Source: Sthenelais limicola (Eukaryota > Annelida > Polychaeta > Phyllodocida > Sigalionidae). From it: a stretch of DNA of 64,000 nt. Each line of letters starts with the position of its first letter. Within the stretch, counting starts at the first letter, position 1. Positions 28,001-40,757 of this stretch are shown piece by piece. A program made the position numbers and the translations under genes. The notes beneath the pieces are model-generated. The model did not search any database, had not been told where the DNA came from, and was given only the letters and a program-made list of their open reading frames with translations. The stretch covers positions 35,718,873-35,782,872 of the forward strand of contig OW804102.1 of assembly GCA_942159475.1 (NCBI GenBank), in the 5' to 3' direction.

Positions 28001-31000
28001 TGCGCATGCGTGTGGCAGCTTGGCTGCGCATGCGTTAATGGCGCAGGGGAACCATGGCGGGAAGTCGAAGGACTTACATCATGGGTCCCCTTATTATGAA
28101 TTCGGCCTCTGCTTCTACTCCTGGAGTGAGAGCACCTGTAAGATGAAGAAAAAGCACCTCTCATGCGTTTACTGTCTTGAGTAAAATAATCATTCTCATC
28201 TTCATCATATCTCTTTGAGAAAAGCCTGGAGAGGTCTGGTTCCCGGCGGCGTGGACTCCCAGACTCAAGCTTGTTTAGCCTGGTATTAATTCCATCTAGG
28301 GAGGCAGTCACCTGGATTGCTAAATTCTGGATCTCCTTAGAAATGCTTTCTCGATCCTCTGGAGGGGGTGTCTTAGGGCGATGGTCGACTGTAGGCATGT
28401 CATTACCTTCGAGGCCCCTGGCCTTGTCATCTCCAACGTGGTTGGTCGCCATCTTGCTCAGGTCAGTGAGACAATGCCACAAGGACCAACTCAAAACCTA
28501 ATAATAACCCTAAGGGAGGTAGAGAGTAGCTAAAGACAGGTCCGATAGATGCTTGAGAAGATAGGCTATAGATGGATGGTAGTCTTGGAGAGAAGGGATG
28601 AATGTAGACTTGCAGGAGTTTTAAAAAACTGCTGTAATGAAAAGTTGCGTGACTGAAAGTTGCGCAAACCTTTTAAAGTGACTGGAGTACGTTCCTTCCT
28701 CTCATGGGGTCGCCACCCTAGCGGCTGGTGATACCTAGGAATCCTAGGTTACCTAGGCTGTATTAGGGTGAGATCTTCAGAAAATGTACAATTCACTTTC
28801 ACCAATCCTCTGAAGTAACCCACATTTAAGACAGAAATTAGCTTCCAAAAGCAATTCCAAAAATAATCAGATATAACTAGTATTTGCCATTAATCAGCCT
28901 AATTGAGCAGACTTTACTAAATGTGTGGAGCTGCCAATTGTACATTTCCTGACGATCTGCCCCATTATGTAATGTGGTCTCGAACAAGCTGTGACCCCAT
29001 AAGTTTTTTGTCTATAAAGGTTCTATTATAATAATAATAAGAATAGATCTTTATTTCCATGTCATAATTAGAAATCATGTCATACAGTCAAAGGTCAAAG
29101 TAAAGAACATATATATGGGTCAGATTTTCAGAAAATGTACAATTCACATTCACCAATCCTCTCAAATAACCCAAATTTAAGACACAAAGGAGCTTCAAAA
29201 TGCAGTTTAACATAACAGAAATGATACTTTAAATCAATGCGATCCCAAATATACTCAGATATACTCAGTATTCATCATTTCTCAGCCAAATTTGGCAGAA
29301 TTCCCTAAATGTGTATAGAGCAGCCAATTGTACATTTTCTGAAAATCTGACCCATATATCGGAGAAAGAATTTAAAATGGAATGCTCTCTGTAAATATCA
29401 CAGGTCTCCCGAGTATCCCAGGAATTTTGACCATTAAGCACCATCTCCCTGGGTCATGCTAAAAACCTCAACTCAAGACCATATGAACCCGGTTTAGTTA
29501 AAAAATAATGAAATAGCTGGACTATTGAATATATTTTTTGATATATTTAACTAGAGTCTTAAATTAAGAGGTGGTGCAATGGCCTGCAAGGAAGGTGCCT
29601 GCCATCAACATTTGGTACAGGAGTAGCACATATAAAAGATATTTAAATAAATAAATAAAATATATCACTAATAGTGAAGCAGCAATGGGCCTAGAAATAT
29701 GATGTACCATGTATGAAAAAACACCATCATGGGTCATATATCAAATCAAAGCTCAGAACCTCAGCTATTGGGATCTGTGACATTAGTTCTTCCCAGCGTG
29801 GCACGTTTTTGACAAATTGACAATATCTACAGGTACCATGGAAACCGTTTTCCAGCTAGATTTGGCTAATAGCATAGTAATTCAGGAACTTTACCCCAAT
29901 GTAGGTCTTAGCACAGAACAAAATTGTGTAAACCTGAATTTTGGACAACTCAGGCAATGTATCCTAAAAAAACTTTATCTCCAAGGACCCAATTCTACCA
30001 GAATTATTGATGTTTTTGTGAACTTACAATAAGAAAAGTAGTGATATATATGTGGTGTTATAAACTATTCCATTGACAACCATGTTATAATAATTTAGTT
30101 AGCATTACCATTAACCTTTTCCCCATTGAACAGCCATTGGATGTTTGCTGGTGGTTCAGTGTCTGATGTAGTCTGACAGCGGAACTCTACATTGTCTCCT
30201 TCAGTAACGATGGCTGATTCTGGCTTACCACCTTCTGCAAATTTCGGCCGACCTTCAAATGTGAAAAAAGGACATTTGTACTGATAAATACAACTGTTTG
30301 GACATATATGTAGAACAATGCATCACATTTTAATATTTTAACCCCCACTTTGTGTGTAATGTTGTTTTGATTGCATGCAAAGTGAACTAGTCCCAAATAA
30401 TTTTCTTGTAAATGCTACTGACAGTTTTTTTTGACTAATGTTGTTAAAATATGTCTAAAACCAGTACACCTGTGTTCTAAAGCATAATAATGGATTTACT
30501 GGTCAGAAACAGCGCCAACAAATGTAGTATGAAAACTTCAGGGTGGACAGTCACCAATAGTATGATGTGCTTACTTTGTACGTCCACTGTGATGTTATTG
30601 AATCCCAACCCATTTTCATTTTCCCCTTGGCAAGTGTAGGTTCCTTCGTGTTTTCGATCCACGTTCCTTATCCTCAGAGTACCGTTTATTTCATGTGTCT
30701 CAAAGGATTCATTGTGTGGGGGCATCCATGAAACAGTCACAGTGGGGCTGGTAAATTTGAAGGATTTCTTTTAATTGTGCAGTACACCTATATAATTTTT
30801 AATATAGTGTGTTTCGTCCTACTCTGAATAGTGTTAAAATGCATTCAGCTGTTTTTAATTTTCAAACTTAGATGTAATATACCATATTAGTATTCAATTC
30901 GTATAGGAAAATGTTAATAACATACTATCCACTGTAAATGCATTGTAATTCAAGATCGTCTCCCTCTAAGACTATCTCCTCTGTGCCAAGGGCAGGGTAG

Positions 31001-34000
31001 ACATTGGATGGTGGTTGTGGGGTAGGGCTTCCTGAAATCAAGAAGAAACTCTATTCTCATAAGTCATCTCTACATGTATAGGGCGTGCAAGTAGATTGTC
31101 AATGATAGGGGTCCAGCTTAATTTAAGCAAACATAGCTACTCAAACCTCGGCTCCGCCTAAGTTTGTCCCTAAAAATGCATACACCCGCCCCCCCCCTTA
31201 ATCTCAGGTTCTAATCGCTCAGTAGTGCAGTTCATTACTTGTCAGAAACCCCCACTATAACCAAAGGGTCTAATTGCTTTAGTCTCGCATTGTTGGGATC
31301 CTCACACACACGGCCACCCCGCTCACCACCAACATGGACTGGGCTAAATCCGTAGCGCATGCTCATTCCCGCTCAGTGTTCACCAGTGCAGAACAAACAT
31401 GTTACACCACACGTCCACAACCAACCACCAGATCCCAACAATTTGAGACTAAAAAGACATACTTACCATGAGTTACTGTCACCCTTCTATAAGATCCACC
31501 TCTACTCTGATCTAAGTAGTCGTTGAATGCAACAAGCTTCAGTAAACCGCTATCCTCATATTCTATGTGGGTGAAATGAAGTGCTCCTGCAGTGGATTGA
31601 AAAGACATTGGTTGAGCGATTGAGATTGAGCTATTTACAGTTTAGGTACAGGTCTCACAATGGGGTCCATTTTTCCCTATATTTGAAATATGTCTAGAGT
31701 CCCTAGAGACGCTAGACATATTTAGACATATCTCGTCCTAAGGTAGTTAGAGACACAACTAAATGTTTGGTCCGTATTATTATTATAGAATTTTTATTCA
31801 AGTTTGTCAGATACAAGAAAAGGACATGCAATTCCAAGGTTAGACATGCTAATGTTAGATCTTCCAACCGGCCCTAGTCCTTCACTGACATTAATTACAT
31901 AACAAACAGCTTTGATCATTTTTACATTCAAAGTGTCATTCAAGTGACTTACAGTACATAAACATTTAAGATCGGATCATGTTATCCTGCACATTTATAC
32001 AATGAAATTTTCATTAGAAGTATTACTGGACAAAATCTTTATCTGGATGGAAGATTTAAGAAAACTTATCTCTAACATCGATTGTTGGATCATACAGTCC
32101 CGAAAACCAAACATTCTGTCAGATCTCTAACTACCTAACAGATCAATGGTAAGAGTAAAGTTGGGTGAGCGTGCAAAGTATAGCAACATCACCTGCATCA
32201 CCTGCTGTGACAGCTGAAGTTGACCAACTATTGACAGAATCCCTGTGATTGTAGCAAGATACATAGCCTTAACCATAGAAGAATGCCTAGGTTAGCCATA
32301 ACCATAGAAGAATGCCTCCACCTTTGAATGTGTTGTCACTGAGCTGGGACACCTGTTTGAGTGCCATTGATAACGTTATATGATATAATGTTATATATGT
32401 TGATAAAAAGTGCGCATGACAATGGGATTTCCAAGGAGGTCTCTCAGACCTGCTCTTGGCTCAAGCATCTCAAGATCTCTAACAACACACAGATCCTTGC
32501 ACCAAACATTATGTTGGATGCTAACTACTTATTAGTCTCTGTTCTGAATGGCCTAGGGGCTATTTACCACCTGAGGCAGGGACAATAACGAGCTAATGAC
32601 CTCTATTTCTGGCCTGCTGGTACACCACTAGAGCTCTGGCAGGCCACCGGTAGCCCAAAAATGTTGGTCATTATTCCTTGCATTTTCCCTTTGTTCCATC
32701 TTTACATTAATGACTTTTATAATGATACAGTTGATGTGAGGAATATTTTGTTCCGTTCTTTTCCAACCCATCTTAATAGTAATTTGACTAAAATTGTGGA
32801 AGACTCCTTCCGGGCTTTCTTTGTTACAGTGCTTCATGAAGTCCCCAGTGATATTTCAGAGACTCGGCAAAATCCTTTCCTGGGGTGGCTTCCTTGCTGA
32901 CTGGCAGCCGTTTTCTATTGACTTGACATTTCTTGTATAAACATAAAACAGCAGCAGAATATTGATAATTGCACGTATTGGCTTTCAATTATTCATAAAT
33001 GTAAACAAAGAAAACGCCTTACCTTCCTTGTCTTGCACGACCCTCTTGGAAAGGGCAAGGGGCCTTGGGGAGGGATCGCTCACTTCGGTTATAGTGTTCC
33101 ACTTCAACTGAGGAAAGGGGATACCAGATGGCTGATATACCCGGGGATATATCCGTAGGTATTCTCCGACATCTATGAAGATTTTGTCAGGTGCAGTGCC
33201 CGAATCGAATTCTAAACCTGAAATGCAACGCACTTTTTAAACCAATGGTCGTTAAGAGACCAGGTGTATCCTAGACTGCAGCTATGAAGTTGTTTTTTTT
33301 TTTGTGTTTGAAAACATTTTTATTCAGTTTGTCAACAAAGAACTTTTTCTCTCTTTTCGGGGTCGATCACATATATGTCTACAGCGCACCCTCTTCTCTT
33401 CATTGTATGTGTTTTCTGGAAGATAAAAAATTTTACCTTTTGGTTTTTCAGAAAAAAAACAGGAATATGCCTGAGATTATAAACCGATACATCTAACTGT
33501 AATTATCAGAAAGAGAAATTGTTAATTAAACGAAAAATTTTTTTTTTTATACATGTAGAAAGAAAAGCTTTTATCTGTGTAAGCTTTTGAGATCTGTATA
33601 GACTCTCCTCCATGCATTGGAGTATTCTTTGCTTCTTGTTAACATTTTGTTTTCATACAGTATGGTTCTACATTTTATTTCTAACTCATTTATCGCATGC
33701 TTGAAAGCAATTTGACCTTGGTGGAACAGTTTCTGTCTGTGAATGAAAAATTTGATGCTTAAAATGATCCAATTCACTATTTTGGTACTAGTATCGTCGA
33801 TGGGGATACCAAAAATAATGTCTATGGTTCTGAAACAGACTTTACCATTTCTTATTTCAAAGGGGGGTTTGCCATTTCTGGCTGAGTTTAGGTGGCCCAT
33901 TGTGCACACCTCTAGTAGGATTCTTTCCCATAGCTTATTTGTTTCTGGGCATTCTATGAAAAAGTGAATAATACTATCTCTCCCTTGACAATACGAACAC

Positions 34001-37000
34001 ATAGGGGTTGCTACTTTTCCCATATTTTTCAGGACGTCATTACAGGTTATTGACCTGTGTAGTATCCTATATTGGAAAGCTTGTAACTTGGACTCACTTG
34101 TAGTTTTGTAAGGTCTAACAAATGTTTTTTTCCAATCTATCTCGCTAAATTGTGAGTCGTTCAAGGATAAAATTTTTTGCCATTTGTCAAGTTTTTCATA
34201 CTTGGTTTTTCTTTTCACGACTAATGCGTCATATATTACTTTGGCGCTAGCTTTAGAGATGTCAACTGTGTGCCGTCCAATTTCTATGTTTATAGAGTCA
34301 TTGTTAGGCGTAGTTACATCTTCGCGTAAGAGACGTCCCCATTCGGCTGGTAAAGCCCTTACAAGATCATTTCTAGTGGAGAGTAGGGAATCAATTCCGT
34401 ACTCTTTTTTCAACTCTAAAATTGACATAATTTTACCTTTCTCGTTTAGGAGGTCACCAAAGACAGTGATACCTCTGTTTTGCCAATTTTCATATGAGAA
34501 CATTTGACCTTTACACTTGATAAGTCTATTACACCATATTCTCTCCTTAACCACTTGGGCTGCGGATGAGGGTTTGGAGTTATAATAGTACTTATTCCAG
34601 ATATCGAAGATATCTTTGTAAAAGTGATTAAGATTTTCTTTTGGTTTATACCTGCTTAGTATTATACTTTCTATGTTTCGTCCTGCGTCCATCTCAACCG
34701 CACCATAGTGATCGCTATTTTTATTTTCTAACAGTCGTTGGATCCATTTTAGTCTGTTGGTTTCAACAATTTCGTTGATATGTTTGAGATTTAATCCACC
34801 ATTTTCAATTTTCTGGACTAGGAAGTCTGTACTGATTTTGTTGTGTGGACTTTTCCATATGAATTTCATTATTTTTTCTTCAATTTGTTTTTGCCATTTT
34901 TTCGATATTGGTACGCACGCAAGTGTGTGTTGAAATAGCGGCAGGACGAAGACATTTACAACCAGGACCCTGCCTTTCAAGGTCAGGGGTCTCTTATTCC
35001 ATTCACTGAGCACATTTTGCATTTTTAACATGAGATTGCTAACGTTTATATTGGTCAACATTTTTTCGTTTCGAGGGTACATCAGGGTCACCCCCAGGAC
35101 CTTTATCTGGTTCTCCCAGTTAAATTGTAATACATCTCTATTTGTTAGTGTTAAGGCACCTATGTTGAAGCCCTTTGTCTTTTTAGGGTTGAGCCTAAGC
35201 CCGGAGGCAAGATAGAACTCATCTAACAATCTGACAGTTTTAACAAGAGAGAATTCGTCTGATAGAGTAACAGTGAGGTCATCGGCGAATTGGACAATTT
35301 TGGACTCTTTTTCCCCGAATTTGATGCCTTTAATATTCTCATCGTCTCTGATACCCTGAGCTAATTTTTCCACGATAATGGTAAACAAGGTCGAGGATAT
35401 GGGGTCTCCCTGCTTCACCCCCCTCCTGATGTCAAACCAGTTTGAGGTGAAACCGTTGTTGCTGAAAGTGGCTTTAGAGCCCTGTAATAAAGTTTTTACC
35501 CAAGATCTATATTTCTCGTTTATGTTATAAGACTTTAGTGCTCCGTCCAAGAAAGACCAGTTGACGGAATCGTATGCCTTTGTGAAATCGAAAGACACTA
35601 CCAATCCGCTTTTCCCATGTTTTTCTAAGAAAGAAATTGTGTCGTCTATTTTCCTAATAGCGGTTCCTATGAACCTCCCTTTTATGAAACCAAATTGGTC
35701 TTCGCTGACCATGTCATGGAGATGGTACTCTAATCTAGTGGAAATTGATTTGGACATGATCTTGTAGTCCACATTTAATAATGTGATTGGTCTCCAGTTC
35801 CCAAGACTGTTTAGGTCCTGGTCTTTCTTGGGCAGAACACTGATCACTCCCCGATTTTGTGTTTCGGAGAGCTTCCCAACAGATAGACAGAATTCGAACA
35901 TGTTCATGAATATTTGATTGATGGCGTACCAAAAGAAGCAATAAAACTCTGACGTAAGGCCGTCGCATCCTGGCGATTTGTTATTTTTTAGTGCCTTTAC
36001 AACCTTCGTTACCTCTTCATAATCGAAAGGAAGGGATATTATGTCATTATCTATTTCGTCTAGTAAGCAAGAAGGGGTTTTATCTAAGAATTTTTCTGCA
36101 CTTTGTTTGTTAATCTCTAGTTCGTCATACAGATTTCTATAAAATTTTTCTCCCTCTTCTAGAATGTTTTTCTTCCCTTTAACAATGTTTCCTTCCACCA
36201 TTAATTGGTTTATGGTTTTCTTTTCTCCACGATATTTTTCAAGAGAGCAGAAGAACCTGGAGGGTTTTTCACCCTCCAGGGCCCACTTTGCTCTTGATCT
36301 TATTAATGCGCCTTGCGCCTTATCTAGTTCTTCCTGTTTGAGGAAGGCTAAAAGCTCTTTCCTTTCTTCTTTTTCAGCTTCTGAGAGAGAAACTTTTTGA
36401 TCTAAAGTGTATAGTTTGTCTTTTTGTCTTTTGGATTTCTCTTTCTTTGCTCTACTAATATTACAGCTTGTTTTTATAGCGAGTTGTCTTACATCCATTT
36501 TAAATAACTCCCAAACTAGTACGGGAGAAAGATTCTCCCTGTTACTCCTGAAAGCTAAGAGCTCGACTTCAGCTATAAAGCATTCGTCTTCGAGGAGCAT
36601 GGAGTTAAATTTCCAATAGTTTCTGCCTCTTTTTTCTGAGAGAAGATGCAGGGAAACTCTAACGATTTTGTGATCAGATAGGGGGTAGGATTCTAAACAA
36701 CACTCACCGGCTATGTTCACTATATTATTTGATATAAGGACATAATCTAATCTTGATTCTTGTTTTACTCTAACCCAAGTCTTAGGTGGAAAGCCACCAT
36801 ATTTCACGCTTAAAATGTCACATAAATCTAGATCGTTCATAAATTCTTTTATCTGGAGGCTTGACTTTTGGAGAGGTCTGTATTGAATGTCAGCATTCAG
36901 ATCGCCCATGACGATCAGATTATCCACTTCAAGTTCATCAATGTTTTTTAATATTTCTTCAAGTGTCTGTTGTTGCCCTTTCGGGTTGTCTGCAGTGTGC

Positions 37001-40000
37001 GCATAGACGTTGAATATGGCGGTTTTTGAGTTGTTTATATCTAACACAATATACTGCCACCGACCTTCGGTGTCTTCTTGATGTTTAATTACATTTTTTT
37101 GGATGTTGTCAGAGATGAGGAACATTACCCCTCTCGATGCGCTAGAGCCATGTGAGAAAAAAATTTTCCCAGGCCATTGTAGCTTCCATACTAATTCTCT
37201 ATCACTGGTTGAATGGGACTCTTGAAATGCCACGACAGTGTTGTTCTCTGTTTTGAACTTGTCAAACATGGCTTTTCTTTTAATGTCGCCGGTCAAACCA
37301 TTGACATTAAAAGATACAAGGTTAAGGGTGTCGTTATTTTTGATTGTTTGCTCCATCTTGCGTTTTAATTGCTATTTTAATCCTGAGATATAAACTAACA
37401 CTCTTGATAGACTTATCCTTGTTTATCCACGTCTTGGATATCCATGGCTTCTTGTATTTCGCCTTGGCGTCTGATGTTGACTTCTTGTCTAACCTCCATC
37501 CAGGTGTTCCCTAAAAGGTTACCTTTTGTTGGCCATGTGGAGTCGTCCAGGACTGAAGGGTCGTCTAGGGCCATGCCCACACCCCATACCTTATCCCTGG
37601 GGGAAGCCTCGGCTAGCTTCCTTGAGCCGGTGTATACTAAGTAGTCTTCGATGTACTCGTTGTCTCTTACTTTGGCCCTCAAAGCTGATAGGACGAACTC
37701 TGCTCTGTGGGTCTCCCAGTCTTCTTTGAACTCTGTGACCGACGACATGTTAGCTTTTGCATCCTTGGGGTTGTATGTGATCAAAGCTAGTTGTGTTTTC
37801 TCTGGGTCTTGCCCTATTTTGGCTCTCTTAAAAAAGAGATATTGTTCGACATTGTCGAATGCGTGCCCTTCCAACGTAAATGGTGAATAATGGTGGTTGG
37901 ATAGAGGGTTATCTTCTGTGTAAAAGGCCATAGTGTTGTCGTTTTGTACTTTGGTCAGATTGGAGAGTAGGAGTGGGGTTGGTACAGTTGACAGTTGGTT
38001 GTGTTTGTACCACTTATTAAGGAACACACTGCCTCTGCTGACTTTGGCGTCTGGGTATCCCATTTTGACTGCGGCTTTTGCAATCTTTGTAGCCCTTGCA
38101 TTTCGCTGTCTAAGAAAGAGTGGGACGTCTTTCTTGATGAAAATCTTCCCGACACTCGGATCATTCTCGTATTGCTTGAGTTTCAGTCTTGCTTGGTACG
38201 CGGTGGTAGCATTCTGAGAGGAGGGAAATTCTACTTTTATTGGGCAATTTCTGGTTTTATTTACCCTGTATGCTTTTTTGTACTTCATTGTATGTAGCAT
38301 CATCAAGTTGAAAATGACGTTGTCAGCGATATTATCTATTTCTGCCTGTGTTTCGTGCTCAGTGGATTTAATGCCGACTATTAGGAGATTCTTGTCCAAT
38401 CTTGCGAGTTCGTCTCGAACGAATTGCTCGTCCTTCAGCTCTTCCTGTCTTTTCTGTTCAAGGTAATCCGTGTCTTTATGAGCGGCGTTACGCTGTTTGA
38501 GAATTTTAACTTCATTTTTGGTCTCTTTTATGTCCCTTTTCATCTTATTCCAGTCCTTACCTCTCGCTTCGTTGTCGTCGACAACACTATTAATCGCGAG
38601 AGCGTTTTCATATCCCACCTGAGAGTTGTCGTTCATGACTTTTTTCATTAGTTCCATGTCTTTGAGCCCTTCGAAGAGCTGGTCGAAACTCTTTTGGTTC
38701 ACGTCAGCCAGATTCTTGACCATCTCGGTGACATCCCCGTTTAGGTTGTATTTGGGGCGTTCGCGCGGGTTTCTAGGTAACACTTTTCTTGGTTCCTTCA
38801 CTGGTCTCCTCATTTGCCCTGTTTCCATATTGGGGTTCTTTTTTTTGCAAGCACTGACCTCTGGGGATTCACTGAGGCTTCTCTTGCCTCTTCTCTCTAG
38901 TCTTCTGGCAAGGTCTTGGTCCGAGATATCTTCGACCTCGTCGCTAGACGAGCTCATAACTGCCGGATAGCTTGTTGGCGTTGAAACTGGTATTTGTTTC
39001 CCTGGTTATATGCTTAACTATAGAGAAAAATGTAACTTTCACCGTTTTTGGTACTTCCGCAAGATGGCGTCGTGACGCTTCCGTTGCGGTTGTGTTGATC
39101 AGTTCACTCTGAGCTAAAAGCTTATTTCACAAGTATGCTCTTACTTTCCTGTAGTATATCTATTTTTCCTGACGGAAATGATCGGTGATGGGGTTTGATC
39201 ACTTTATCACACACATACGAGAAGGACTCCTGTTGTCCGACTCGTGCTTTCCTTGTTGTTGTTGTTCTATGCGGTAGGCTGACTAACCCGATACCACGGG
39301 CTTCGGCCTTGCCGGTATGAGGCGGGGCTACGACACTGGTTTGGTTTTTTTTTGGGATGTCAACTTTTGCCTTTTTCTATGAGCTTCCTCTTCCGCTAGC
39401 GGCGGGAAGCAAGCTCTATTTGAATGAATAGGAAATGAGAAAGAAGAAAATTATGTATTGTTTCGTTGAAAGTTACCTCTCATTGGTATCCCTGGGGATG
39501 GTATATGTATTTTTTTTTTTTTGTCTGTAACCGCCCTCGGTGTATTCAGAGCTCTCTATAGTTACTCCTGCGGGTGCTAGGGCTTTGCGTGTAACTTTTA
39601 CGTTCCCGCGCTGTTGTGAATATTGGGGGAAGGCTTAAATCCTGACGATATGTTGTTTCTCCTTTCATCGGTTGTGATGTTTAGAGAGATCTTTTGGTTT
39701 TATTGTCCGTTTAAGGCTGATTGGTCTTATTATTGTCTATAATCCTTGGGTTCACATAGGGGGTCGGACTTTCTTATCCGATGAGTCCAAGATGGCGGAT
39801 TGTCTTTTTCCTCCAGCATGTGGGGGGTGATTATTCCTGATCTGGGTAATCCGAGGTCTGAATTATTCTATGTGTGTTAGTCCGTTTATAATGTTCGTGG
39901 TGGAGTAGAGTGGGTTTGTTGATTGGTTGATTAATTTTTCTCTGTGTGTTTTGGGGTGTTAATCCTTTTTCTCTTTCGACCGACTTGGGCGATAATCCAA

Positions 40001-40704
40001 AGCCACGCTCCTCCAGGGTGGTTGGGCGCGGGAGGAAACAAAAAGTTCTTTTCTGTTAATCCTGTGTCTTTTTCGATGTCAACTCTTGGGTGTGTAGGAT
40101 CTATTGTGTAGACTGAATCGACTGACCTTTTGGGGTTAGCAAAAAAAAAGGGGTTAGTCCTGGAAAAGAAGAAAAAAAAAGGGAGCAGTGCTCCGACACG
40201 TTTTCTCTCTTTTCTATCGAACCGGAAGTCCTGCTATGAAGTTGTTGGTCAATAGTGGTTGTATATCAAGTCAAGAATGCTGAATATGTATGTGTATGTA
40301 CTATTTTTATTTCCGTTATTACATAGACATATTCCTCGGAAAAAGGAACAAAGTTATACAGATTGGTATAAACATAACTATCTGGAAATCCAGGTCTTCC
40401 AAGTCTTCCTACATGTAGAAGATGGTTGTTAATCAAAGTTCATTTGGAATTTTCACAGAGATGATGACAATCTATACAAGATACTATTAGCCATAATTTA
40501 ATGGCTAATAGTGCCACTTTCTTGAACTGTATTTAAAGCAGTTCCCATATAGACTATGTTATGTATCCGTATTATTCTTGTATAGATTGTCATCATTTCT
40601 GTGAAAATTCCAAATGAACAAATATCAAAATGCTTGTTACCGCCCTGGTATGATGAATTATACATCAAATGAAAGCTAATAAAAAATTATCTCCTCTATG
40701 AATG

Positions 40705-40757
<53 letters not shown>

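Larger units (their letters stand above)
24203..28726 (-). mobile_element. Degenerate DIRS-type retrotransposon
   Basis: Inverted terminal repeats: 24203-24250 (AGCCGCTGGGTGGAGGGCAC...) and 28678-28726, both containing GAGAGGAAGGAACGTACTCC or its complement. A short piece at about 24365-24390 (GTGCCCTCCACCCAGTGTG) complements the left terminus, as expected of the internal complementary region of DIRS elements. Minus-strand order: gag-like, reverse transcriptase, RNase H with DIRS-type C-terminal domain, tyrosine recombinase. Frameshifts and stops make it inactive. It sits in the Ig4 intron of the Ig/Ly6 gene, sense orientation, with no evident target duplication, which is normal for DIRS. Confidence 0.85.
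33295..40232 (-). mobile_element. Full-length Tx1/L1-type LINE with NADAR domain in ORF1
   Basis: A 6.9-kb non-LTR retrotransposon bounded by a 14-bp direct duplication. Minus-strand order: 5' UTR 40232-38958, ORF1 38957-37413, 56-nt gap, ORF2 37356-33571, 3' UTR with AATAAA (complement of 33319-33324), and an A-tail (plus-strand T-run 33295-33303). Both frames are uninterrupted and the duplication is perfect, so the insertion looks recent. It lies in the Ig1b/Ig2a intron of the Ig/Ly6 gene in the same orientation. Clade placement rests on the RT motif WRPITLLNVDYKI and ORF1 type. Confidence 0.93.

Noticed and set aside
29817..30032. 71-codon plus-strand frame as a small gene or exon
   Set aside because: Lies in an intron on the opposite strand, no recognisable motif, no splice or promoter support.
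33743..38970. Plus-strand open frames across the LINE
   Set aside because: They are antisense shadows of the intact minus-strand ORF1 and ORF2.
24203..40232. Endogenous retrovirus
   Set aside because: No LTRs, protease or envelope; the two RT regions are DIRS-type (with tyrosine recombinase) and LINE-type (with APE endonuclease).
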